64,000 nucleotides of DNA, taken from NCBI RefSeq assembly GCF_041103235.1, contig NZ_JBGCUN010000003.1:1-64000 (forward strand). Reading direction: 5' to 3'. The translations under genes and the position numbers were made by a program. This DNA comes from Yoonia sp. R2331. Its GTDB lineage: Bacteria; Pseudomonadota; Alphaproteobacteria; Rhodobacterales; Rhodobacteraceae. Positions within the stretch are counted from its first letter, which is position 1; each line of letters opens with the position of its first letter. Shown one piece after another: positions 8,656 to 17,030 of the stretch. Below the pieces are notes generated by a model. It did not search any database, was not told the DNA's origin, and worked only from the letters and a program-made list of their open reading frames with translations.

Positions 8656-9483
8656 ATGACACAAAAAACCATACTGATCACGGGCTGTTCATCGGGCATC
8701 GGATACGATGCGGCTCACGGGTTGCGTGCCGCAGGCTGGCGCGTTTTCGCATCCTGCCGCAAGGCCACCGATTGCGGGCGGCTGATGTCCGAAGGCTTTG
8801 ACAGCCCGCTGATCGACTATACCGACAGCGAAAGCATCTATAGCGGGCTGGCCGATGTTCTCGAGGCGACGGGCGGCAGGCTGGATGCGGTATTCAACAA
8901 TGGCGCCTATGCCTGCCCCGGCTTTGTCGAGGACTTGCCGCGCGGCGCGCTGCGCGAGATATTCGAAACCAATCTTTTTGGTGTGCAAGAGCTGACCAAT
9001 GCGATCATTCCGGTGATGCGCAATCAGGGGCATGGCCGGATCGTGAATTGTTCCAGCGTGCTGGGGCTTGTTGGCGGCAAGTGGCGCGGGGCCTATGTGG
9101 CAACGAAATTCGCCATGGAAGGGCTGACCGATGTGCTGCGGCTGGAAATCGCAGAGAGCGGCATCAAGGTGATCCTGATTGAACCGGGGCCGATCACCTC
9201 TGCCATCCGGCAAAACTCTATCCCGCATTTTGAAAAATGGATCGACCGCGAAGGGTCGGCCCGAGCGCGCGATTATGACGCGCTGCATGACCGGCTGTAC
9301 GAGGACACCGGCCCTGACAAGTTTGAGCTGCCCGCCAGCGCGGTCACCCAAAAGCTGTTGAAGGCGCTGGAAAGCCCCAACCCCAAGCCGCGCTGTTACG
9401 TCACACGGCCCACATATTTGATGGGCTTTTTGCGGCGTATCCTGTCCAGCCGCATGCTGGATCGCGTTTTGGCAATGGACTAG
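8656..9483 (+). CDS. SDR family NAD(P)-dependent oxidoreductase
   Basis: A 275-residue classical short-chain dehydrogenase. The cofactor site is ITGCSSGIG near residue 11, the structural NNG motif appears as AVFNNGAY, the catalytic Ser is in VNCSSVLG and the Tyr/Lys pair in YVATKFA. The phrase VILIEPGPITSAI after the active site and the long C-terminal part resemble SDRs that act on hydrophobic alcohols such as retinol or sterol-like substrates, but the substrate cannot be told. Forty bases separate it from the SH3 gene; the next gene follows after 53 bases. Confidence 0.88.
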   Translation: MTQKTILITGCSSGIGYDAAHGLRAAGWRVFASCRKATDCGRLMSEGFDSPLIDYTDSESIYSGLADVLEATGGRLDAVFNNGAYACPGFVEDLPRGALREIFETNLFGVQELTNAIIPVMRNQGHGRIVNCSSVLGLVGGKWRGAYVATKFAMEGLTDVLRLEIAESGIKVILIEPGPITSAIRQNSIPHFEKWIDREGSARARDYDALHDRLYEDTGPDKFELPASAVTQKLLKALESPNPKPRCYVTRPTYLMGFLRRILSSRMLDRVLAMD

Positions 9484-9536
9484 CCCTTTTCTTTGCGGCC
9501 TGCCCTGCTACATCGGGGCGAACACGGGGGAAGACC

Positions 9537-9740
9537 ATGGCAAATGATCCGCTTTTCATTCTGGTGATTATCGCCTGCCTTGTGGTGCTGGGCATCCTGA
9601 TGTTTGGGGTCGGCACCTTTGGTAAGGGCGGCGAATACAATCGCAAACACGCCAACAAGCTGATGCGCTGGCGGATCATCGCGCAGTTCATTGCGGTTTG
9701 CCTCATCCTGCTGTTTGTCTGGCTGCGCGGAGGAAACTGA
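9537..9740 (+). CDS. Twin transmembrane helix small protein (HIG1-like)
   Basis: A 67-residue inner-membrane protein with two hydrophobic helices (about 6-28 and 46-63) joined by a basic loop GKGGEYNRKHANKLMRWRII, the signature of the HIG1-domain small proteins of alphaproteobacteria. In mitochondria HIG1 proteins associate with respiratory supercomplexes; a similar role here is only a guess. Its stop codon is one base before the start of the cobalamin adenosyltransferase, and this pairing suggests co-transcription. Confidence 0.82.
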   Translation: MANDPLFILVIIACLVVLGILMFGVGTFGKGGEYNRKHANKLMRWRIIAQFIAVCLILLFVWLRGGN

Positions 9741-9741
9741 C

Positions 9742-10314
9742 ATGGTTGTGCTGAACAAGATCTACACCAAGGCCGGTGACGCCGGTGAGACCGCCCTTGG
9801 CAACGGCAGCCGGGTGGCCAAGCATTCAATGCGGGTCACGTCTTATGGCACGGTGGACGAATTAAACGCCACCGTCGGCCTCGCGCGGTTGCACGCAGAG
9901 GGGGATGTGGATGCCAAGCTGGCGATGATCCAGAACGACCTTTTTGATCTGGGCGCTGATTTGTGTCGTCCCGATATGGAAAAGGACGGCGAGGCGGAAT
10001 ACCCGGTGTTGCGGATGACCGACGCACAGGTGACCCGGTTGGAAACCGAACTGGACACGATGACGCAGGCTGTTGAACCATTGCGGTCCTTTATCCTGCC
10101 GGGCGGATCACCACTGGCAGCACATCTGCATCTGTGCCGGACAGTTGCGCGTCGGGCCGAACGGCTGAGCGTCGAGCTGGCCACGATGGAGGCTGTGAAC
10201 CCCGCAGCGGTCAAATACCTGAACCGATTGTCGGACTGGTTCTTTCAGGCGTCGCGGATCGCCAATGATGATGGCCGCGATGATGTCTTGTGGGTTCCAG
10301 GCGCCAACCGGTGA
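9742..10314 (+). CDS. Cob(I)yrinic acid a,c-diamide / cobalamin adenosyltransferase, PduO type
   Basis: A 190-residue ATP:corrinoid adenosyltransferase, making the adenosyl form of B12 needed by mutases. The N-terminal ATP-binding stretch KIYTKAGDAGETALGNGSRV, the YGTVDELNATVGLAR helix and the C-terminal RLSDWFFQASR are conserved marks of PduO enzymes, which work as trimers. It starts one base after the twin-helix gene, at ATG 9742 preceded by GGAGGAA. A link to the window's metabolism is plausible: the ethylmalonyl-CoA pathway (see mcd) uses two adenosylcobalamin-dependent mutases. Confidence 0.92.
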   Translation: MVVLNKIYTKAGDAGETALGNGSRVAKHSMRVTSYGTVDELNATVGLARLHAEGDVDAKLAMIQNDLFDLGADLCRPDMEKDGEAEYPVLRMTDAQVTRLETELDTMTQAVEPLRSFILPGGSPLAAHLHLCRTVARRAERLSVELATMEAVNPAAVKYLNRLSDWFFQASRIANDDGRDDVLWVPGANR

Positions 10315-10479
10315 TTCTCGAGCGGCGTCCATGACGCTGCGTATTGGTGTGAAAAAGCGACCGATTTTTTCATGGCTGCGTCGATTTTGGATTGTCAGGT
10401 GTCTTTTGGTTCTACTAGACATTGGCCTAACTGACGCTTGCGGAATGTCCCGCAGGCCCACCACGAGGAGATACGCCCG

Positions 10480-11238
10480 ATGAAGGTCCTGGTACCGGTC
10501 AAGCGCGTGATTGACTACAACGTGAAGGTCCGCGTGAAAGCGGACGGCAGCGGTGTCGATCTTGCAAATGTCAAAATGTCGATGAACCCGTTCGACGAAA
10601 TTGCTGTCGAAGAGGCCATTCGTCTGCGCGAAGCAGGCAAGGCCGACGAAGTTATTGCCGTCTCGATCGGGGTCAAGCAGTCACAGGAAACGCTGCGCAC
10701 GGCGCTGGCCATGGGTGCTGACCGCGCCATTCTGGTGGTCGCAACCGACGACGTGCACAACGACATCGAGCCGCTGGCCGTGGCCAAGGTGCTCAAAGCT
10801 ATTGTCGACGAAGAACAGCCCGGTCTGGTGCTGTGCGGCAAGCAGGCCATCGACAACGACATGAACGCCACCGGCCAGATGCTGTCTGCCCTGCTGGGCT
10901 GGTCACAGGCCACATTCGCATCTGAGGTGGATGTCGAAGGCGACAGCGCCACCGTGACCCGCGAAGTGGATGGCGGTTTGCAGACCATCAAGGTCAAGAT
11001 GCCGACAATCGTGACGGTTGATCTGCGCCTGAACGAGCCGCGCTATGCCTCGCTGCCGAACATCATGAAGGCCAAGAAAAAGCCGCTGGATGAAAAGACA
11101 CCTGCCGATTACGGCGTTGATGTCACCCCGCGCCTGACCGTGGTGAAGACAACCGAACCCGAGGCCCGCAAGGCCGGGATCATCGTCGGCTCTGTTGATG
11201 AGCTGGTCGAGAAACTCAAAGAAGCGGGGGCTGTGTAA
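10480..11238 (+). CDS. etfB: Electron transfer flavoprotein subunit beta
   Basis: A 252-residue subunit of the ETF heterodimer, which takes electrons from acyl-CoA and related dehydrogenases and passes them to ETF-ubiquinone oxidoreductase. The start [20 protein letters not shown] and the central [20 protein letters not shown] with the AMP-binding region are typical. ATG 10480 has a strong GAGGAG ribosome site. Its stop overlaps the etfA start by one base (TAATG), so the subunits are translationally coupled. Likely electron acceptor for the two acyl-CoA dehydrogenases encoded elsewhere in this window. Confidence 0.97.
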   Translation: MKVLVPVKRVIDYNVKVRVKADGSGVDLANVKMSMNPFDEIAVEEAIRLREAGKADEVIAVSIGVKQSQETLRTALAMGADRAILVVATDDVHNDIEPLAVAKVLKAIVDEEQPGLVLCGKQAIDNDMNATGQMLSALLGWSQATFASEVDVEGDSATVTREVDGGLQTIKVKMPTIVTVDLRLNEPRYASLPNIMKAKKKPLDEKTPADYGVDVTPRLTVVKTTEPEARKAGIIVGSVDELVEKLKEAGAV

Positions 11239-12164
11239 TGGCTGTTCTTCTGATTGCAGATGTGAACGCGGGCGAATTGTCCGTAGATGCCACCGCCAAG
11301 GCGGTATCGGCCGCCGGTGCGCTGGGTGATGTGACCGTGCTGTGCGTCGGTGCCAATTCCAAGGGTGCCGCCGACGAGGCCGCCAAGATCGACGGCGTAG
11401 CCAAGGTGCTGTGCGCCGAAGATGCGGTTCTGGGCCACCAAATGGCAGAGCCTGCCGCTGATCTGATCGTGTCGCTTGCAGGGGATTATTCCCACATTGC
11501 CGCACCGGGCACGACGGACGCCAAGAACATCATGCCGCGCGTCGCGGCCTTGCTCGATGCGCAGGTTATCAGCGAAGTTACCGCGATTGTGGATGGCGAC
11601 ACCTTTGAGCGCCCGATCTACGCAGGCAACGCCATCCAGACCGTCAAATCGGCGGATGCAACGAAAGTCTTGACCATCCGCACCGCAGGCTTTGACGCCG
11701 CGGACTTGAACGGTTCTGCCGCGGTCGAGATGATCGGCGCACCGGCTGATCCGGGCCTGTCGTCCTGGGTGGAAGACAAGGTTGCCGCCAGCGACCGACC
11801 AGAGCTGACCAGCGCAGGTGTGGTTGTGTCCGGCGGGCGCGGTGTTGGGTCCGAAGAGGACTTTGCCCTGATTGAAAAGCTGGCTGACAAGCTGGGGGCC
11901 GCTGTTGGTGCGTCCCGTGCGGCAGTCGATTCGGGCTATGCGCCGAACGACTGGCAGGTTGGTCAGACCGGTAAGGTTGTGGCCCCCGATCTTTACGTTG
12001 CTGTTGGCATCTCGGGTGCGATCCAGCACCTCGCCGGTATGAAGGACAGCAAGGTGATCGTCGCGATCAACAAGGACGAAGAAGCCCCGATTTTCCAGGT
12101 GGCGGACTATGGCCTTGTGGCTGACCTGTTCGCGGCTGTGCCGGAGCTGACGGAAAAACTATAA
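11238..12164 (+). CDS. etfA: Electron transfer flavoprotein subunit alpha
   Basis: A 308-residue FAD-carrying subunit of ETF. The N-terminal domain (1 to about 190) pairs with the beta subunit; the C-terminal FAD domain shows [40 protein letters not shown] and [20 protein letters not shown], all diagnostic. Coupled to etfB by a one-base overlap. A strong hairpin terminator lies 28 bases after the stop, so etfBA is probably a two-gene operon. Confidence 0.97.
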   Translation: MAVLLIADVNAGELSVDATAKAVSAAGALGDVTVLCVGANSKGAADEAAKIDGVAKVLCAEDAVLGHQMAEPAADLIVSLAGDYSHIAAPGTTDAKNIMPRVAALLDAQVISEVTAIVDGDTFERPIYAGNAIQTVKSADATKVLTIRTAGFDAADLNGSAAVEMIGAPADPGLSSWVEDKVAASDRPELTSAGVVVSGGRGVGSEEDFALIEKLADKLGAAVGASRAAVDSGYAPNDWQVGQTGKVVAPDLYVAVGISGAIQHLAGMKDSKVIVAINKDEEAPIFQVADYGLVADLFAAVPELTEKL

Positions 12165-12192
12165 CCGGCACCGTCACAAGTTCGAAAAATGC

Positions 12193-12225
12193 CAAAGTCC
12201 CGCCCCCAAAAGGGGCGGGACTTTG
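12193..12225. terminator. Strong hairpin terminator after etfA
   Basis: A perfect stem of 14 base pairs (left arm CAAAGTCCCGCCCC, right arm GGGGCGGGACTTTG) with a 5-base loop CAAAA. The arms begin with AAA and end with TTT, so it can work in both directions, closing etfBA on the plus strand and the convergent DUF6473 gene on the minus strand. Confidence 0.85.
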
Positions 12226-12244
12226 CATTGGGAAGAATGATTTA

Positions 12245-13096
12245 TCAGGCCGCGCGCTGCGCCATTGCAGTGCGTAGGCTGGGGACGAGCATATTGGCCG
12301 CCTCGTGATGGCAAGCGACGCCCATCATGGAACTGGCCGCCTTGGCCTGCAGCGGTGAATAGAACATCCCCTTGGTGCCCTGCGCGCGGGCCACGTCAGT
12401 GGGGTTTACCACGATGACATCACGGACAAGGTGCCGAAGATTGTCGACCATTTCTGCGGTCACAAACAGCGGATCGACCTGCAGCGGATTGTCGTGCTGG
12501 TCCCAGGGGTCATCAGTCATAGGTGTCTTGGAAAACCACAACAGAACCGAACGTGGACCGATCTGGCCCAGCATGTTCTTCATCCGCGCAACCCAGGCTT
12601 CGCGCAATTCTGACACCACAATGTCGAACCGTTCCGGCGACATGGCATGCAGCGTGCTGAGCATGTGGCGCGTAAAGGTGAAATCGGCAAAGTCGACGTC
12701 GTTAAAAATCGCCTCCATCACCGTGGAGGCACGCAGGAACCGGTCATTGCGGCGCGGATGCACCGAATAGAAGCGGTTCGACATGTAATTCGCGCCCATG
12801 ATCTGCACCACGGTCATTTGCGCATCATTGCAGATGCCCATGATCGTGGGGTCGTTCACAAAGGCATCAACACCGCCGTTCACGCAACCGAGGTTGACGC
12901 AGGTCATGCCCATTTCTTTTTCGACCAGGGCAGGCACCGGTTTGTCGATGAATTTGCCAAACGTCTCTGTCCCGCCGATGAACGAGATATACGGACTGTC
13001 CAACCGACGTTTTGGGCCACGGAAAAAGATCCGCGACATCCCGTACCGGCAGGGTGCGTAGTGCAGTCCACCGCCATCTATAGCTTCATGTTTCAT
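12245..13096 (-). CDS. DUF6473 family protein
   Basis: A 283-residue protein that I recognise as the DUF6473 family, common in Rhodobacterales and without a known function. Conserved-looking parts are YISFIGGTETFGKFIDKPVP near the N-terminus, CVNLGCVNGGVDAF, VVQIMGANYMSNRFYSVHPR and VLLWFSKTPM. The GG(T/S)ET and GANYMSNR motifs together with an alternating hydrophobic pattern recall SGNH hydrolase or sulfotransferase-like folds, but I cannot assign an activity. No signal peptide. Start ATG 13096 chosen over an in-frame codon 30 bases upstream. Convergent with etfA through the shared terminator. Confidence 0.75.
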   Translation of the reverse strand: MKHEAIDGGGLHYAPCRYGMSRIFFRGPKRRLDSPYISFIGGTETFGKFIDKPVPALVEKEMGMTCVNLGCVNGGVDAFVNDPTIMGICNDAQMTVVQIMGANYMSNRFYSVHPRRNDRFLRASTVMEAIFNDVDFADFTFTRHMLSTLHAMSPERFDIVVSELREAWVARMKNMLGQIGPRSVLLWFSKTPMTDDPWDQHDNPLQVDPLFVTAEMVDNLRHLVRDVIVVNPTDVARAQGTKGMFYSPLQAKAASSMMGVACHHEAANMLVPSLRTAMAQRAA

Positions 13097-13261
13097 GGTT
13101 CCCAACGCCTCTTGTCTGTTACCCACGCAACAGAGATTCGCTGAAATGCATTTCGAATTCGCTAAAGTGAAAGTTTGAACATTCTTTTAAGCGACCGCCC
13201 GCCTTGTGGCGGCCCAGCGGGGGCGGCATAACATGCCCCAGAACAGTAAAGGATTTTGGCC

Positions 13262-14137
13262 ATGACGATCAATTCTGTGGGCATTGTCGGTGCGGGGCAG
13301 ATGGGCAATGGCATTGCCCATGTTTTTGCCTTGGCGGGATTTGAGGTCAAAATTACCGACATCAGTGATGATGCGCTTAAGGCCGCTGTGGCCCTGATTG
13401 ACCGCAATCTGGACCGGCAAGTCGGCAAGGGTGCCATTGATGCCGCATCCAAGGCTGCCGCGATGGCGCGGATCAGCACCACCCAGACGCTGACCGATCT
13501 GGGCCCCAGCGATCTGATCATTGAGGCCGCAACAGAGCGCGAGACGATCAAGCAGGCCATATTCGAGGACCTTGTTCCGCATTTGAAGCCAGAGACAATC
13601 CTGACCTCGAACACCTCGTCCATTTCGATCACACGACTGGCAAGCCGCACGGACCGACCTGAAAAGTTCATGGGCTTTCATTTCATGAACCCCGTGCCAG
13701 TGATGCAATTGGTTGAGCTGATCCGCGGCATTGCCACCGATGAACCGACGTTCCGCGCCTGTCAGGATGTGGTCAAGAAGCTGGGCAAGACCAGCACCGC
13801 GTCCGAGGATTTCCCCGCGTTCATTGTCAACCGCATCCTGATGCCAATGATCAACGAGGCGATTTATACCCTGTATGAAGGTGTCGGATCGGTGCAATCC
13901 ATCGATACTTCGCTCAAACTGGGTGCGAACCATCCGATGGGCCCGCTGGAGCTGGCCGATTTCATCGGGCTGGATACCTGTCTGGCGATCATGAACGTGC
14001 TGCACGATGGGCTTGCGGATACCAAGTACCGCCCTTGCCCGCTGCTAACGAAATACGTCGAGGCCGGGTGGCTGGGCCGCAAGTCGCAACGGGGCTTCTA
14101 TGATTATCGTGGCGAGGTACCGGTGCCGACCCGCTAG
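13262..14137 (+). CDS. 3-hydroxybutyryl-CoA dehydrogenase
   Basis: A 291-residue NAD(P)-dependent 3-hydroxyacyl-CoA dehydrogenase that interconverts acetoacetyl-CoA and 3-hydroxybutyryl-CoA. The Rossmann motif is VGIVGAGQMGNGIAHVFALA, the catalytic His is in GFHFMNPVPVMQLVE and the C-terminal dimer domain contains NRILMPMINEAI and GPLELADFIGLDTCL. Length and the absence of a hydratase domain fit the short HbdA/PaaH type rather than FadB. AAAGGA lies eight bases before ATG 13262. It ends 4 bases inside the convergent acyltransferase gene. It could process crotonyl-CoA-derived hydroxybutyryl-CoA. Confidence 0.92.
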   Translation: MTINSVGIVGAGQMGNGIAHVFALAGFEVKITDISDDALKAAVALIDRNLDRQVGKGAIDAASKAAAMARISTTQTLTDLGPSDLIIEAATERETIKQAIFEDLVPHLKPETILTSNTSSISITRLASRTDRPEKFMGFHFMNPVPVMQLVELIRGIATDEPTFRACQDVVKKLGKTSTASEDFPAFIVNRILMPMINEAIYTLYEGVGSVQSIDTSLKLGANHPMGPLELADFIGLDTCLAIMNVLHDGLADTKYRPCPLLTKYVEAGWLGRKSQRGFYDYRGEVPVPTR

Positions 14138-15027
14138 GGTTTGAGCGCCAGCGTCTGTGCACGCAGCCAGGCCATGAAGCTGCGCGGCTCTGCTGCTTTA
14201 TCGGCCCATTGGTCAGGGGTGATCGGATCACCAATGATCGGACGGAACACCGTGTTGCGGGACCGCACGATTTCGTGGATCAGCAAGCTTTGCCGCAAGG
14301 TCGCCGAGATCTGATGCGCCATTTGATAGGCGCGCGAATTGGCACCGGGAAAGAAGCAGGGCACAACCGTCGCGCCCGATTTGCGGATCATTTTGGCGGT
14401 AAAGACGTTCCATTCGGTTTCCACCGCAGGGCCGAACAGAGATTCCGACGTCGCGACAACGCCTGACGGAAAGAGCGCCACCAGCCCATCATTCTTGAGA
14501 TGCGACATCGCCGCGTGGCGCATTTCGACCATGCGTTGCTGGGCGTCAACATGGTGCGGAAACGGCACCGGGATCAGGAATTGGCTGGCCACGGTATCAA
14601 TCTCTGTCAGCAGCGAGCGGGTCAGGATCTTGTAGTCCAGCCTGCGGCGGCCGATGATTTCGGCCATAACCATGCCATCAACCATGCCGTGGGGGTGATT
14701 GGCGACAAAGACCACGGGGCCAGTTTCGGGGATGCGCGCCAGCTCTTCCGGCGGGGTCTGGATGTCGACACCCAGCACATCCAGCGCAGATGTCCAGAAT
14801 TCCTGTCCCTGATAGGGTCCGCGGCGTTCAAATTCCCGGATCATGCGCACGACCTGCAACTTGCCGGTCATCCACTCGATCGAGCGGATCAGGCCAGACC
14901 TCAACGGGCTGTCGAACGAGGTGGCATAGCTGAGCACACCACGGTCGTAATGCACAGGATTAGCCTTGGTGGCGGGCGGCATGGTGGGCGCCTTGCTGGT
15001 CAAATCGGTCAATCCGTTGCCTTCCAA
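14134..15027 (-). CDS. Lysophospholipid/1-acylglycerol-3-phosphate acyltransferase family protein
   Basis: A 297-residue PlsC-superfamily acyltransferase. The catalytic HX4D motif is in VANHPHGMVDGMVMAEI; the substrate-side block LFPSGVVATSES replaces the usual EGTRS and VVPCFFPGANSRAYQ follows. These features fit the ornithine-lipid/OlsA-like or haemolysin-related branch more than housekeeping PlsC; I leave the substrate open. It acts at the inner face of the inner membrane. Only 17 bases separate its start from the HPr gene, so it may be first in a long minus-strand transcript only in reverse order; as written, HPr lies upstream on the opposite side and could read into this gene. Confidence 0.82.
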   Translation of the reverse strand: MEGNGLTDLTSKAPTMPPATKANPVHYDRGVLSYATSFDSPLRSGLIRSIEWMTGKLQVVRMIREFERRGPYQGQEFWTSALDVLGVDIQTPPEELARIPETGPVVFVANHPHGMVDGMVMAEIIGRRRLDYKILTRSLLTEIDTVASQFLIPVPFPHHVDAQQRMVEMRHAAMSHLKNDGLVALFPSGVVATSESLFGPAVETEWNVFTAKMIRKSGATVVPCFFPGANSRAYQMAHQISATLRQSLLIHEIVRSRNTVFRPIIGDPITPDQWADKAAEPRSFMAWLRAQTLALKP

Positions 15028-15044
15028 TCATGACCGGGCCAACC

Positions 15045-15314
15045 CTAGTCGCCTTCCCCAAATTTATCGTTCACCAGGTCGGAAATGGCCTGACCCAAGG
15101 CGTCAGCCTGCGGGCCGCGCGTTTCCACATCTATAAATGTTCCGATGGTGGCTGCCAACATCAATAGCCCCATGATGCTGTCGCCTTCGGCTGACATCCC
15201 GTCCTTGCTGACGGTCGCCTCGGCGTCATGGGCTTCGACCACTTCGGCCAATCTGGCAGAGGCACGGGCGTGCAGGCCTTTGATGTTCTGAATCTCGAGT
15301 CGCAGATTTGCCAT
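15045..15314 (-). CDS. ptsH: HPr family phosphocarrier protein
   Basis: An 89-residue HPr. The phosphorylatable histidine is in IKGLHARASARLAEVVE, and the regulatory serine region GDSIMGLLMLAA is present, which matters because an HPr kinase gene lies in the same cluster. It follows the EIIA gene by 2 bases. In alphaproteobacteria lacking a sugar permease EII at this locus, such HPr proteins belong to regulatory phosphorelays that measure carbon and nitrogen status rather than import sugar. Confidence 0.95.
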   Translation of the reverse strand: MANLRLEIQNIKGLHARASARLAEVVEAHDAEATVSKDGMSAEGDSIMGLLMLAATIGTFIDVETRGPQADALGQAISDLVNDKFGEGD

Positions 15315-15316
15315 GT

Positions 15317-15709
15317 CTAACCGGGGCTGACGATGTGGGTGTTTATGTATTTATGCGCGGCATCAATGGCCGCGTTCACCGCCTCCGGCACGGGTTTGTG
15401 CCGGGTCTTGGCAAGCTTGATCAGCATCGGCAGGTTCGCGCCATAGATGATCTGACGCTTGGCAACGCCACAGGCCCGCAAGCTGAGGTTTGAAGGCGAG
15501 CCGCCGAACATATCGGTGACGATGATGACACCATTGCCATTGTCGACCGCGTCTGCAGCGGCACAGATCTCGGCCTGCTTGTCGGCACGGTTCTCTTCGG
15601 CAGCGATGGTGATGGCGCGGATGCCGTCCTGCTTGCCGACCACATGTTCGACTGCGGCCAGATACTCTGGCGCCAGCCCCCCATGTGCAACGATCACAAT
15701 ACCAATCAA
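15317..15709 (-). CDS. PTS EIIA-Man-like component
   Basis: A 130-residue EIIA of the mannose/fructose-family fold. The active-site histidine is in the first strand, [20 protein letters not shown], and the [14 protein letters not shown] loop is typical. No IIB, IIC or IID partner is present, so transport is unlikely; the protein should be phosphorylated by the neighbouring HPr and serve regulation. It overlaps rapZ by 4 bases upstream and is 2 bases from the HPr gene downstream. Confidence 0.92.
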   Translation of the reverse strand: MIGIVIVAHGGLAPEYLAAVEHVVGKQDGIRAITIAAEENRADKQAEICAAADAVDNGNGVIIVTDMFGGSPSNLSLRACGVAKRQIIYGANLPMLIKLAKTRHKPVPEAVNAAIDAAHKYINTHIVSPG

Positions 15710-16608
15710 CCCAACCGTCCTTTTTGACCACCGGCGCGGCGCTCCATCTCACGATGTCTCTTAGACACCTGCCAACCGTCCGCTGCAAGGGATGCCGCAA
15801 CCCTTTCGGCCATTGTGACGGAACGATGTTGCCCGCCGGTGCAGCCAAATCCGATGGCAAGGTGGCTGCGCCCCTCGTCCTTGTGGGCGGGCAAGAGCAG
15901 GGCCAGCAGGCCCGTCACCCGCTCAAAGAAGGGGGCAAAGTTGGGGTCGGCGGCGACGTAATCGGCAACGCCCGCGTCGCGGCCATCAAGCGGCCGCAGG
16001 TCGGGTTCCCAATGCGGATTGCGCAAAAAGCGGCAGTCGAGCACCATGTCCAGCCCGCGCGGCAGGCCGCGTTTGTAAGAAAAGGACTGGACCGAGACAC
16101 CAAGGGTGGCCGATTGCGGGGCGAACAGACGCTCTACCTCTGCCTTGAGGTCATGGGGTGTCATCGCGGTGGTGTCGATCAGCACATCCGCGCGCGCCCG
16201 AATAGGTACCAGCAGATCGGTTTCGGCGGTGATGCCGGCAAGCGGCGGGCCTGCAGGCGCAAGGGGGTGCCGCCGCCGGGTTTCGGAGTAGCGCCGGATC
16301 AGGGTATCGGCGTCCGCCTCGAGAAACAGGACCTGCGTGGCGTCCCCCCGACTTTGGCTGACCCGGTCAATCGCGTCGATTAGCGCATTGGTGCCAAAGT
16401 CGCGGTTGCGCACATCAATTCCAATGGCCAGCGGGCGTGTTGCAGGGCCATCCAGCAGGCGCGGCAAAAGCGACAGGGGCAGATTGTCGATCACCTCGAA
16501 CCCGATGTCTTCCAGCGCGCGGATCGCGGTCGACCGGCCACCACCCGACGGACCAGTGACCAAAAGCACCGGCGGATTGTCGTCTTGGATCGGGGTTGCG
16601 GTGGTCAT
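15706..16608 (-). CDS. rapZ: RNase adapter protein RapZ
   Basis: A 300-residue RapZ/YvcJ family protein. The N-terminal nucleotide-binding loop is [20 protein letters not shown], with Arg instead of Lys in the P-loop, as I have seen in other Rhodobacterales; the C-terminal sugar-sensing domain has [19 protein letters not shown]. In E. coli RapZ binds glucosamine-6-phosphate and guides RNase E to small RNAs; its role in alphaproteobacteria is less clear. Start ATG 16608 overlaps the HprK stop by 4 bases and the RapZ stop overlaps the EIIA start by 4 bases, giving tight coupling. Confidence 0.94.
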   Translation of the reverse strand: MTTATPIQDDNPPVLLVTGPSGGGRSTAIRALEDIGFEVIDNLPLSLLPRLLDGPATRPLAIGIDVRNRDFGTNALIDAIDRVSQSRGDATQVLFLEADADTLIRRYSETRRRHPLAPAGPPLAGITAETDLLVPIRARADVLIDTTAMTPHDLKAEVERLFAPQSATLGVSVQSFSYKRGLPRGLDMVLDCRFLRNPHWEPDLRPLDGRDAGVADYVAADPNFAPFFERVTGLLALLLPAHKDEGRSHLAIGFGCTGGQHRSVTMAERVAASLAADGWQVSKRHREMERRAGGQKGRLG

Positions 16609-17027
16609 GGAGCCTCTCGCCCGTGGCGCAGATAGATCAGGATCGCAGGGGCGAAATGTAGGCCCTCTGCCTTGTGAAGCAAGGGGATGGGACATCCCAA
16701 ATGCGTGACCTGACGCGAAGGCGGCAGGCGGTTCGTTTCGCCCCGGTTCATGTCGACGGCCAGCGCAATCGCGGTACGATTGGCCAGCGGCGCGTGCATC
16801 AGGCCAACGCCGCGCGCCTCGATCAGAGGCGGCAAGTTGGCCGGGCGGCTGGCCCAAAGCTGGCCGTTTTTGGCCACCAGCGCGGTTTGGTCATCCGCGA
16901 CAAGCCGCGCACCCAAAGCGATCAGTTGCAGGGCAAGGGACGATTTGCCGCTGCCCGATGCGCCGGTGATCAGAACCCCCTGCCCGTCAAGGTCAACCGT
17001 TGTGGCATGCAGGGTCGTGGCCGTCAT
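16605..17027 (-). CDS. hprK: HPr kinase/phosphorylase, short alphaproteobacterial form
   Basis: A 140-residue protein equal to only the C-terminal catalytic domain of Gram-positive HprK (about 310 residues). The Walker A motif is [20 protein letters not shown], followed by LVADDQTAL and [12 protein letters not shown], the region that carries the catalytic and signature residues. The short form is normal in alphaproteobacteria. It should phosphorylate the regulatory serine of HPr and reverse this. It sits directly after the ChvG gene (3 bases) and overlaps rapZ, linking carbon status to the ChvGI two-component system. Confidence 0.93.
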   Translation of the reverse strand: MTATTLHATTVDLDGQGVLITGASGSGKSSLALQLIALGARLVADDQTALVAKNGQLWASRPANLPPLIEARGVGLMHAPLANRTAIALAVDMNRGETNRLPPSRQVTHLGCPIPLLHKAEGLHFAPAILIYLRHGREAP

Positions 17028-17030
17028 GGC

